A stretch of 64,000 nucleotides of DNA from Bacteroidota bacterium (GTDB taxonomy: Bacteria; Bacteroidota; Bacteroidia; Chitinophagales; Saprospiraceae): contig JAFMBH010000001.1 in assembly GCA_017858735.1 (NCBI GenBank), positions 62,001 through 126,000 on the forward strand. The letters run 5' to 3'. The notes below the pieces were generated by a model. It did no database searches. It was not told the DNA's origin and was given only the letters and a program-made list of their open reading frames with translations. Both the position numbers and the translations under genes were made by a program. Shown in pieces: positions 55,197 through 62,431 of the stretch; within the stretch, counting starts at the first letter, position 1; each line of letters opens with the position of its first letter.

Positions 55197-57632
55197 ATGC
55201 TTAATTTTTTAAAAAATAATATAATGAGCGATAAATTTAAAATAATTAATGCGCCAATATTTGTTACTAACATATTTTGCATTATTATTTTCCAGGCATT
55301 CCCAATTTTTGGCTTGGCCCAAAGTTATAAAAGTCTGGTTCAGAAAGGAAATGAATATTATGATAATAAGTCTTATGCCGAAGCTCAAAAATTTTTTGCT
55401 GAGGCATTGAAGAAAAAAAATAATGATCTTGAAGTTGTTGTAAAATTAGGAGAGTGTTTATGGCGCTGCAATAAAATGTATGAAGCGAATGGTATTTTTT
55501 CCTCAATAATAAATGGTCGCAATTTACCTCCATCTTTTTATTTATACTACGGACAATCGCTAAGAGCAGCAGGAAATTACAGAGAGGCAAAAAATATGTT
55601 TCTTAAATACAGCCAAATTAATCAAAGCATTGGTGATAATTTTGTAAATGCATGTGTTTGGGCAATGACAAATGGGAATAGATTAGATGATTATATAGTT
55701 ACCAATGCTGGATTTAATTCCAAAGAAGCAGATTTTTCACCCGTTTCAATTCAAGGCGCAATTATTTTTTCATCCCTTAGAAATGCTAAAATTCAAAATT
55801 ACAAAGCTGAAAATTATTCCGCGCAAAAGCTAAGTTTACCTCAACCTGTTAGTTTCATGGGAGTAAATAATTCGTTAGCTCAAATTTCTTTTTCATCAAG
55901 CCAACCGTTCATCGCTTATTCTCATTGGATAATAAAGAAAAATAGTAGATTAATACCTGAATCAGGTCTAAAAAGTAAAATCAAATGGGGAAACTACCAA
56001 CTAGAGAACAATAGTTATAGTATAAATGAATTACCCTTTTCTATTAATCAAGGCTTAGCTAATTACGGATATCCTTTTTTATCAAACGATGGTAATGCGC
56101 TGTATTTTTCCAGTGATATGGAAGGTGGTTACGGTGGAATGGATTTATATGTTATTTACAGAGAAGGTTCAAACTGGACGGCACCAATTAATTTGGGACC
56201 TAAAATTAACTCTCAAGGTGATGAAATAAGTCCATTTTTAAAGGGTAAATCTTTATTTTTTTCCTCTAATTGGCATGCTGGCTTCGGAGGTTATGATATT
56301 TTTAGTGTCAATCTTAATGAAAATAATGAGTGGTCCGTAGTTAATAATATGGGTCTTCCTATTAACTCTCCGTTTGATGATTTTGACTTTATGACCTTAA
56401 ACAATAGTGGCTTTTTCACCAGTAACAGAACAGGTGGTCTGGGTGCTGAGGATATTTATTCATTCAAAAAATCATCCGCTGGGATTGTATTAAAAGTTGT
56501 AAATGCATTAGACGGTTTACCCGTTTCTGAGGTTAAAATAGAGTGGGGGAATTGTATGCCTTCTAATAAACCTGCCATGCTTACGAATATTATCGGTTAC
56601 TATAGCTTAACTGAAAATATTAATATTCCGTGTACTTTAACTTTTACGAAGGAAGGATTTTCATCCAAAAAAGTAACCTTAACCCAAGCCAATATTGATG
56701 CTGAGGAAATAACGATTCCTTTAATCAGATTAGGAGAAATTTATTTGGGCCAGATATTTGATAATCAGACCAAACTTCCTTTGGGTGAGGTAGAGGTACA
56801 AATTGAAAATTTATCTAATACCTCTAAAATGAATGCACAGAGTAGTTCAAATGGAGTTTTTGAATTTGCTTTAAAACCAAATACTTCTTATAATCTGACG
56901 GTAAAGAAAGATGGTTATTTAAATTACTCGAAGATTATAAAGACAACGCTTGATGGCAGAGATAGAACGATTTTAGGAGAAGCCTTTTTAACCAAGGGTA
57001 ACAATAACTCCTCTCCAGACCCTAAAGAGAGTCTGAATAAAGGTTTATCTATTCAAATTTCAGCCCTTACATCAACTCCTCCAGCTAATCAATTTAGTGA
57101 CCTTTGGCGTATCGCTGATATTTACGTGAAAAGAGAAGATAATCAAGTGAAGATAAGAATGGGTGTTTTTAAAACCCAAAATGAAGTTTTAATAGCTTTA
57201 GAAAGGGTTAAACAAAATGGTTACCCTCAGGCATTTATTGTGGAAGAGACAAATGGACCAGGTTTTACCAATTTAGTTCCAGTTGAATTGGTTGAGATAG
57301 ACAAGCCCATTGAAATAACTAAGCCGAGCACTCCTACAGAAGTTCAGAAAACCACTATGGCTGAAACACCTACATCCAGTGCTACGGTAAGGTATAAAAT
57401 TCAACTCGCTGCTTTAAGAGATACCAGATTTTTTGATGCTAAAAAGGTAGCTCATCTGGGAACCATAAAGGATTATCAAAAACCTAATAACATCACAGCA
57501 AAAGTTATTGGTGACTTTTCAGAGGAAAACGTTAAACAAATATTAAGTGAGATTAGATTAGCTGGATTTAAAGATGCCTACATTGTCAAAGAAGTAAACG
57601 GTGTTTTAATACCAGTTCCTTTGGTAAAATAA
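55197..57632 (+). CDS. TPR/PD40/carboxypeptidase-regulatory/SPOR envelope protein (PorE-like, no OmpA domain)
   Basis: An 811-aa exported protein. After a signal sequence (within about 10-41) come TPR-like helices (about 43-140), three PD40/WD40-like blades (about 285-425, with the Y-F-S-S-D-x-x-G-G-x-G-G-x-D-L pattern), two carboxypeptidase-regulatory-like beta domains (about 431-505 and 512-595), and two SPOR-type domains (about 616-690 and 730-811). The TPR-PD40-CRD order is that of PorE of the type IX secretion system, but PorE ends in an OmpA peptidoglycan-binding domain. Here two SPOR domains take that place and should bind denuded glycan. A second ATG at 55224 could be the true start. 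Function is inferred. Confidence 0.8.
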   Translation: MLNFLKNNIMSDKFKIINAPIFVTNIFCIIIFQAFPIFGLAQSYKSLVQKGNEYYDNKSYAEAQKFFAEALKKKNNDLEVVVKLGECLWRCNKMYEANGIFSSIINGRNLPPSFYLYYGQSLRAAGNYREAKNMFLKYSQINQSIGDNFVNACVWAMTNGNRLDDYIVTNAGFNSKEADFSPVSIQGAIIFSSLRNAKIQNYKAENYSAQKLSLPQPVSFMGVNNSLAQISFSSSQPFIAYSHWIIKKNSRLIPESGLKSKIKWGNYQLENNSYSINELPFSINQGLANYGYPFLSNDGNALYFSSDMEGGYGGMDLYVIYREGSNWTAPINLGPKINSQGDEISPFLKGKSLFFSSNWHAGFGGYDIFSVNLNENNEWSVVNNMGLPINSPFDDFDFMTLNNSGFFTSNRTGGLGAEDIYSFKKSSAGIVLKVVNALDGLPVSEVKIEWGNCMPSNKPAMLTNIIGYYSLTENINIPCTLTFTKEGFSSKKVTLTQANIDAEEITIPLIRLGEIYLGQIFDNQTKLPLGEVEVQIENLSNTSKMNAQSSSNGVFEFALKPNTSYNLTVKKDGYLNYSKIIKTTLDGRDRTILGEAFLTKGNNNSSPDPKESLNKGLSIQISALTSTPPANQFSDLWRIADIYVKREDNQVKIRMGVFKTQNEVLIALERVKQNGYPQAFIVEETNGPGFTNLVPVELVEIDKPIEITKPSTPTEVQKTTMAETPTSSATVRYKIQLAALRDTRFFDAKKVAHLGTIKDYQKPNNITAKVIGDFSEENVKQILSEIRLAGFKDAYIVKEVNGVLIPVPLVK

Positions 57633-57678
57633 ATTAGTTATAAAATTTTTGAGAAAATAATCTTTTGACTTTCCATAA

Positions 57679-57722
57679 TCAGCAAAATAATAACTTAACA
57701 AAGTCATTATTTTGCTGAATTT
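57679..57722. terminator. Bidirectional hairpin terminator between PorE-like gene and ald
   Basis: A 13-base perfect arm pair (57679-57691 with 57706-57718) extended inside by a mismatch and four more pairs, 4-base loop, with T-rich sequence on the + side. It lies between two convergent genes. Confidence 0.75.
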
Positions 57723-57757
57723 TAGGCTAATCGGTAAAATAAATAATCAAACCTTGA

Positions 57758-58873
57758 TTAGTTATAAATAGCTTCAATAGGAGTTAATGGCAAATCGAAA
57801 GCATCAGCTACTCCTTTATAAACCACTTTACCCTGTACAATATTGAGGCCAAGTTGAAGGGAAGGATTCTCCTTACAAGCTGTTTTCCATCCTTTTGAGG
57901 CGAGTTGAAGGGCAAACGGTAATGTGGCATTGGTTAATGCAATCGTTGATGTCATAGGTACGGCGCCAGGCATATTAGCAACACAATAATGTACTATATC
58001 GTCAATGATAAAAATAGGATCTTCATGAGTGGTGGGTCTTGTCGTTTCAAAACAACCGCCCTGATCGACAGCAACATCTACAAGAACACTACCTGGTTGC
58101 ATGTCCTTCAGCATATCTCTGGTAATTAATTTTGGTGCTTTTGCCCCTGGAATAAGTACAGCACCAATAATTAAATCATGGTCTTTAATTAACCTTCTGA
58201 TATTATATTCACTTGAATATAAGGTTGTTACATTAGAAGGCATGGTTTCAGAAAGGTATCTTAACCTGTTTAGGTTTAGATCTAAAATAGTAACTTTAGC
58301 CCCAAAGCCAGCGGCCATCCGGGCAGCTTGCATACCAACAATGCCACCACCTAACACCATCACTTTGGCAGGTTCTACCCCTGGAACACCTCCTAATAAA
58401 ATACCTTTACCTTTTGCTGGTTTCTCTAAAAATTTAGCCCCTTCCTGAATGGACATTCTGCCAGCTACTTCTGACATGGGTATCAGCAATGGTAGCGATC
58501 CGTCAGCTTGTTCTACTGTCTCATAAGCAAGGCAAATGGCCTTCTTTTCAATCATTGCCTTTGTTAAGGTCTCATTGGATGCGAAATGAAAATAAGTGAA
58601 AAGTAATTGATTTTCTCTTATTAGATTATATTCCTCCTGAATCGGTTCTTTTACTTTAATAATCATCTCCGCTTGTTGATAAACAGAGGCAATATCTGGT
58701 AATATTTCAGCACCGGCATCTTTATAGGCACTATCGCTAAAACCGCTGCCTAAACCAGCGTTGGTTTGAACATAAACAATGTGACCTTTTTTTATAAAAT
58801 CTAAAACGCCGCCTGGAGTTAAGCCTACTCTGGCTTCTTGAGCCTTGATTTCTTTTGGTACGCCAATTTTCAT
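57758..58873 (-). CDS. ald: Alanine dehydrogenase
   Basis: Ald reversibly deaminates L-alanine to pyruvate with NAD. The 371-aa protein begins M-K-I-G-V-P-K-E-I-K-x-x-E-x-R-V-G-L-T-P, has the I-K-V-K-E-P-I-x-E-E segment (catalytic Lys, about 72-81) and the L-F-T-Y-F-H-F-A motif (catalytic His, about 92-99), and the NAD site V-L-G-G-G-I-V-G-M-Q-A-A (about 172-183). The N-M-P-G-A-V-P-x-T-S segment (about 297-306) is also typical. It is monocistronic between two terminating or promoter-like signals. It could link amino-acid catabolism with the window's peptidases. Confidence 0.96.
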   Translation of the reverse strand: MKIGVPKEIKAQEARVGLTPGGVLDFIKKGHIVYVQTNAGLGSGFSDSAYKDAGAEILPDIASVYQQAEMIIKVKEPIQEEYNLIRENQLLFTYFHFASNETLTKAMIEKKAICLAYETVEQADGSLPLLIPMSEVAGRMSIQEGAKFLEKPAKGKGILLGGVPGVEPAKVMVLGGGIVGMQAARMAAGFGAKVTILDLNLNRLRYLSETMPSNVTTLYSSEYNIRRLIKDHDLIIGAVLIPGAKAPKLITRDMLKDMQPGSVLVDVAVDQGGCFETTRPTTHEDPIFIIDDIVHYCVANMPGAVPMTSTIALTNATLPFALQLASKGWKTACKENPSLQLGLNIVQGKVVYKGVADAFDLPLTPIEAIYN

Positions 58874-58904
58874 TTTGTGTATTTTAGTTGGTTTTTGAGC
58901 GCGG

Positions 58905-58936
58905 CAAATTTAAGTATTTTAAGTCATAATCTCAAT
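58905..58936 (-). promoter_or_regulatory. Candidate promoter for ald
   Basis: On the minus strand: ATTG (58936-58933), a 20-base spacer, and TAAATTTG (58912-58905). The -7 box is exact and the -33 box has one mismatch from TTTG. The start codon of ald lies 32 bases downstream. Confidence 0.45.
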
Positions 58937-58953
58937 GATTTATTTTGAATTAC

Positions 58954-58961
58954 TATCTTTG
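58954..58961 (+). promoter_or_regulatory. Candidate -7 box for yjjG-like gene
   Basis: TATCTTTG matches TAnnTTTG exactly and lies 20 bases before the ATG at 58982. There is no clear -33 box. Confidence 0.35.
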
Positions 58962-58981
58962 ATTTATTTTAATAATCTAAT

Positions 58982-59692
58982 ATGTTTAATGAAATTCAAT
59001 TCATTTATTTCGATTTAGATGATACGTTAATGGATTTTTCCTCTGCTTCTAATGAAGCTTTTGTTCGTTTAATGGAATATTACGATTTACCCAATGATCA
59101 ACAATGTTTTGAAATATATCAGCGTGGAAATCACCAAACATGGCAGGAATTTGAGCAAAATTTAATTTCATCCCAAGAACTTAGATCTTTAAGATTTGAA
59201 CGATTCTTAATCGCTATGAATTGGATTGATAAAGCTGACGCCTTTGAAATGAACGCACAGTACATTTCTTTTTTGATAAATGAATCAAATTTAATCTCAG
59301 GTGCGTTGTCATTATTGAATTTCTTTAAAGACAAAATTCCAATGGGAATATTAACAAATGGACTTAAAGAAGCGCAAAGGCCAAGATTATCGAAAGCTGA
59401 GATTACACATTATTTTGATCACATAATAGTTTCTGATGAAATTGGCATGTCTAAACCTAATCAGGAAATTTTCACCCTGGCAAAACATACATTAGGTAAC
59501 ATACCCAAAGAAAATATTTTATTGGTAGGGGATAATCCTTATTCTGATATTGAAGGTGCTCAGAAATTTGGATTTAAAACAATATGGTTTAACTCCAAAC
59601 AGAAAGAATTACCTAAAAAAATACAGCCTACTTTGACGGTAACAAAATTAGAAGACATCATTCCTTCGTTTCTTTCACACCCAAATATCTAG
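58982..59692 (+). CDS. yjjG: HAD-family phosphatase, YjjG-like nucleotidase
   Basis: A 236-aa haloacid-dehalogenase phosphatase of the YjjG group (noncanonical pyrimidine nucleotidase). Motif I is F-D-L-D-D-T-L (nucleophile Asp; about 11-17), motif II is L-T-N-G-L (about 122-126), motif III includes the Lys of G-M-S-K-P-N (about 155-160), and motif IV is G-D-N-P-Y-S-D-I-E-G-A (about 183-193). A helical cap (about 20-100) lies between motifs I and II. It removes phosphate from nucleoside monophosphates in related enzymes. Its last 18 bases overlap the 3' end of mqnD. Confidence 0.88.
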   Translation: MFNEIQFIYFDLDDTLMDFSSASNEAFVRLMEYYDLPNDQQCFEIYQRGNHQTWQEFEQNLISSQELRSLRFERFLIAMNWIDKADAFEMNAQYISFLINESNLISGALSLLNFFKDKIPMGILTNGLKEAQRPRLSKAEITHYFDHIIVSDEIGMSKPNQEIFTLAKHTLGNIPKENILLVGDNPYSDIEGAQKFGFKTIWFNSKQKELPKKIQPTLTVTKLEDIIPSFLSHPNI

Positions 59693-60490
59693 ATTTGTAG
59701 CTTGGTTGTTAATTTTATTAAACAGATAGATAACCGCCTCTTTTCCTTTTTCCCCTATGTCTTCAGAATATTCGTTTACATATAAATGAATATGTTTTCT
59801 AATAATTTCTTCATCCATCTCTTGTGCATTCATTGTAATGTAAGGTAAACTTAGGGTAGGATGCTGGAAAGCAAATTGAATGCTTTTTTTAATTAATCTA
59901 TCTACTTTAGATTTAATCTCCTGCGATAATCCTCCTTTTATGCCAATGCCACCTAAAGGTATTGGGAGGCTAGTTTCATTTTCCCAGTATTCCCCCAAAT
60001 CTATTATTTTCTTTAAACCTTTTGATTTATAGGTAAACCTATTCTCATGAATAATTAATCCAAGATCAATGGTGTTCTTTATAAGAGAATCTTCAATTTC
60101 TGAAAAAAGATGTTCGATGGTATTTGTAGCATTTGGAAAAGCAAAATGAAGTAAAAAATTGGCTGTTGTAAATTTTCCGGGTATGCCTATTTTAAGATTT
60201 GCTATATTTTCCAAATCAATTTCTTTGGATGAAATTAATAAAGGACCGCAATTATTTCCTAAAGCACTTCCAGCGTGTAACAATTGGTAATCAGGCATTA
60301 ATAAAGCTAGCGCGTGATAACTTAATTTGGTAACATCGAGCGTGTTTTGAAATGCTAATTGATTTAGTTTTTCTACATCTTCTAAAATAATTTCAAACTC
60401 AAGTCCCTCTAAATCAATTCTTTTGTTAACAATTGCATCAAAAATGAAGGTATCATTAGGGCAAGGAGAAAAGCCCAATGTAATTTGCAT
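59675..60490 (-). CDS. mqnD: 1,4-dihydroxy-6-naphthoate synthase (MqnD)
   Basis: MqnD converts cyclic dehypoxanthine futalosine to 1,4-dihydroxy-6-naphthoate in the futalosine route to menaquinone. The 271-aa protein shows the family start L-G-F-S-P-C-P-N-D-T-F-I-F, D-V-T-K-L-S-Y-H-A (about 53-61), the G-S-A-L-G-N-N-C-G-P-L segment (about 73-83), the I-G-I-P-G-K-F-T-T-A segment (about 100-109) and L-I-I-H-E-N-R-F-T-Y (about 143-152). Length is normal. With mqnP in the same window, the route is well supported; mqnA, B and C are not here. Confidence 0.93.
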   Translation of the reverse strand: MQITLGFSPCPNDTFIFDAIVNKRIDLEGLEFEIILEDVEKLNQLAFQNTLDVTKLSYHALALLMPDYQLLHAGSALGNNCGPLLISSKEIDLENIANLKIGIPGKFTTANFLLHFAFPNATNTIEHLFSEIEDSLIKNTIDLGLIIHENRFTYKSKGLKKIIDLGEYWENETSLPIPLGGIGIKGGLSQEIKSKVDRLIKKSIQFAFQHPTLSLPYITMNAQEMDEEIIRKHIHLYVNEYSEDIGEKGKEAVIYLFNKINNQATNLDIWV

Positions 60491-60516
60491 ATCTTTGTGG
60501 CTTAAATGTTAAAAAA

Positions 60517-61206
60517 TTGCAGGTAATTTACGAAGACAACCACCTTATTGTGGTTAACAAACCCGCTGGGCTATTAGTTCAAGGTGACAAAACAGAAGAT
60601 GCAACTCTTGGAGATTGGCTCAAAAAATATATTAAGGATAGATATAAAAAACCAGGGGATGTTTTCCTTGGTACAGTGCATCGTCTTGACAGGCCAGTAA
60701 GTGGTGCTGTTATTTTTGCTAAAACATCAAAGGCTTTGGTGAGAATGAATGAGTTATTCCGGGATAACTTAATCACTAAAAAATACTGGGCTATAGTAGC
60801 ATTCAAACCACCATCTGAAAAAGGTATACTAACTCACTATATCGCCAAAGATGAGGAAAGAAATATTTCAAAAGCGTTATCTGCTCCTTCCAGACGTAAC
60901 CCTGACGCTAAATACGCGGAAACTGCCTACGAACTATTTGGTATTATTGATGGTAGATTTTTATTAGAAGTTACCCCTAAAACGGGTCGCCCACACCAGA
61001 TAAGAGTCCAACTTGCTTCCCTTAACTGTCCCATTGTTGGTGACTTAAAGTACGGATTTCCTACAGCGCTACAAGATGCATCTATTGCCTTACATTGCCA
61101 TTCCCTTTCATTTATTCATCCTGTTAAGAAAACACTGATTACCATTGAAGCAGAAACGCCTGACAAACATTGGTGGAAATTAATGAGGAATTTAACGAAT
61201 AATTAA
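60517..61206 (+). CDS. RluA-family pseudouridine synthase, probable TTG start
   Basis: A 229-aa RluA/RluC-type synthase that makes pseudouridine in rRNA or tRNA. The N-terminus is E-D-N-H-L-I-V-V-N-K-P-A-G, and the catalytic motif is T-V-H-R-L-D-R-P-V-S-G (about 53-63, with the Asp in H-R-L-D-R). The C-terminal P-K-T-G-R-P-H-Q-I-R-V-Q-L segment is typical of the family. There is no S4 domain. The protein aligns from base 60517, where the codon is TTG; no in-frame ATG or GTG lies between that site and the upstream stop TAA at 60481. The nearby ATG at 60506 is out of frame. Its start is 26 bases from the divergent mqnD start. Confidence 0.9.
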   Translation: MQVIYEDNHLIVVNKPAGLLVQGDKTEDATLGDWLKKYIKDRYKKPGDVFLGTVHRLDRPVSGAVIFAKTSKALVRMNELFRDNLITKKYWAIVAFKPPSEKGILTHYIAKDEERNISKALSAPSRRNPDAKYAETAYELFGIIDGRFLLEVTPKTGRPHQIRVQLASLNCPIVGDLKYGFPTALQDASIALHCHSLSFIHPVKKTLITIEAETPDKHWWKLMRNLTNN

Positions 61207-61213
61207 AAGAGTG

Positions 61214-62431
61214 TTATAATTTTGTTGATATCTCTTTTGAAATGATGTAAGCACCTGTCCAGGCCGATTGAAAATTGAATCCTCCGGTTAAGCCGTCTAT
61301 ATTTAAAACTTCCCCGGCAAAATATAGATTTTCTTGTATTTTGCTTTGGAAGCTTTTAAAATTTACTTCTTTGAGAGATACTCCTCCGGCAGTAACAAAT
61401 TCTTCTTTATTGGAACTTTTTCCTCGCACGCTTAACGTAAATTTAGTCATGTTTCGTGCTAAATCTTGTGTTTGTTTTTTTGTAATATTAGCCCATTGTT
61501 GCGTTGATTGGATAGCTGAGGTATGTAAAAGATACATCCAGAATCTATTAGGAATTTTATACATAACCACATTCCCCATTTGTTTTTTTGCGTCAGATTC
61601 CTTTATCTCCTTTATATCTGCTAAGACATTGTCATAGGTTTGGGATATCCAATTTACTTCGATATCAAATTCGTATTTTAGTTCATGAAGTTCAACAGCT
61701 GCCCAGGCGCTCATTTTAAGTATGCCAGGACCACTTAAGCCCCAATGAGTAATCAATACAGGACCTGCGGTAGTATGTTTCAATCCTAAAATTTTAACAG
61801 ATGCAGCAGGAAGACTAATACCAGCAAGTTCATTTAACTCATTATCTTTCACTTTAAAAGTAAATAAAGACGGGACTGCCGGAACAATAGTATGGCCCAT
61901 TGAGGCTAAAATATTCCATATTGACGGGCTACTTCCCGCTGTAATAATCAAGTAATCTGATAGATATGTTTTATCTGAAACAGTAACTTCCCATTTTGCA
62001 TCCATTTTCCTTATGGCGGTGACACGACAACTAAGTTTAACCTCCACATGATGCTTTTTACAAATTTTCATGAAGCAGTCTATGATAGTTTCAGAAGAAT
62101 CTGTGATGGGAAACATTCTACCGTCTGCCTCTGTTTTTAAGGCAACACCGTTTTTAGAAAACCATTCAATGGTATCTTTGGGTTGGAATTGTAAGAAAGG
62201 GGCATAAAATTCCTTTTCTCCTCTCGGATAAAACTTCACAAGGTCTCTAGGATCAAAACAAGCATGAGTAACATTACATCGACCACCTCCAGAAATACGA
62301 ACCTTTTTTAATACCTCCTTATCTTTTTCCAGTATTGTAATTTTTATATTACTATCTTTTTGAGCGAGTAAACAGGCTGAAAAAAAACCTGCTGCGCCTC
62401 CCCCAATAATTAAAACAGTAGGTTTACTCAT
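61214..62431 (-). CDS. HI0933/YhiN-family FAD-dependent oxidoreductase
   Basis: A 405-aa flavoprotein of the HI0933 (BaiN/RdsA-like) family. The FAD site is G-G-G-A-A-G-F-F-S-A (about 10-19), the family motif G-G-G-R-C-N-V-T-H (about 48-56), a central T-A-G-S-S-P segment (about 165-170), and a C-terminal F-A-G-E-V-L-N-I-D-G-L-T-G-G-F-N-F-Q-S-A-W (about 369-389). Most members have no assigned reaction; some reduce bile-acid-like or other substrates. It overlaps the start region of the amidase gene end by 4 bases, so the two are translationally coupled on the minus strand. Confidence 0.88.
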   Translation of the reverse strand: MSKPTVLIIGGGAAGFFSACLLAQKDSNIKITILEKDKEVLKKVRISGGGRCNVTHACFDPRDLVKFYPRGEKEFYAPFLQFQPKDTIEWFSKNGVALKTEADGRMFPITDSSETIIDCFMKICKKHHVEVKLSCRVTAIRKMDAKWEVTVSDKTYLSDYLIITAGSSPSIWNILASMGHTIVPAVPSLFTFKVKDNELNELAGISLPAASVKILGLKHTTAGPVLITHWGLSGPGILKMSAWAAVELHELKYEFDIEVNWISQTYDNVLADIKEIKESDAKKQMGNVVMYKIPNRFWMYLLHTSAIQSTQQWANITKKQTQDLARNMTKFTLSVRGKSSNKEEFVTAGGVSLKEVNFKSFQSKIQENLYFAGEVLNIDGLTGGFNFQSAWTGAYIISKEISTKL

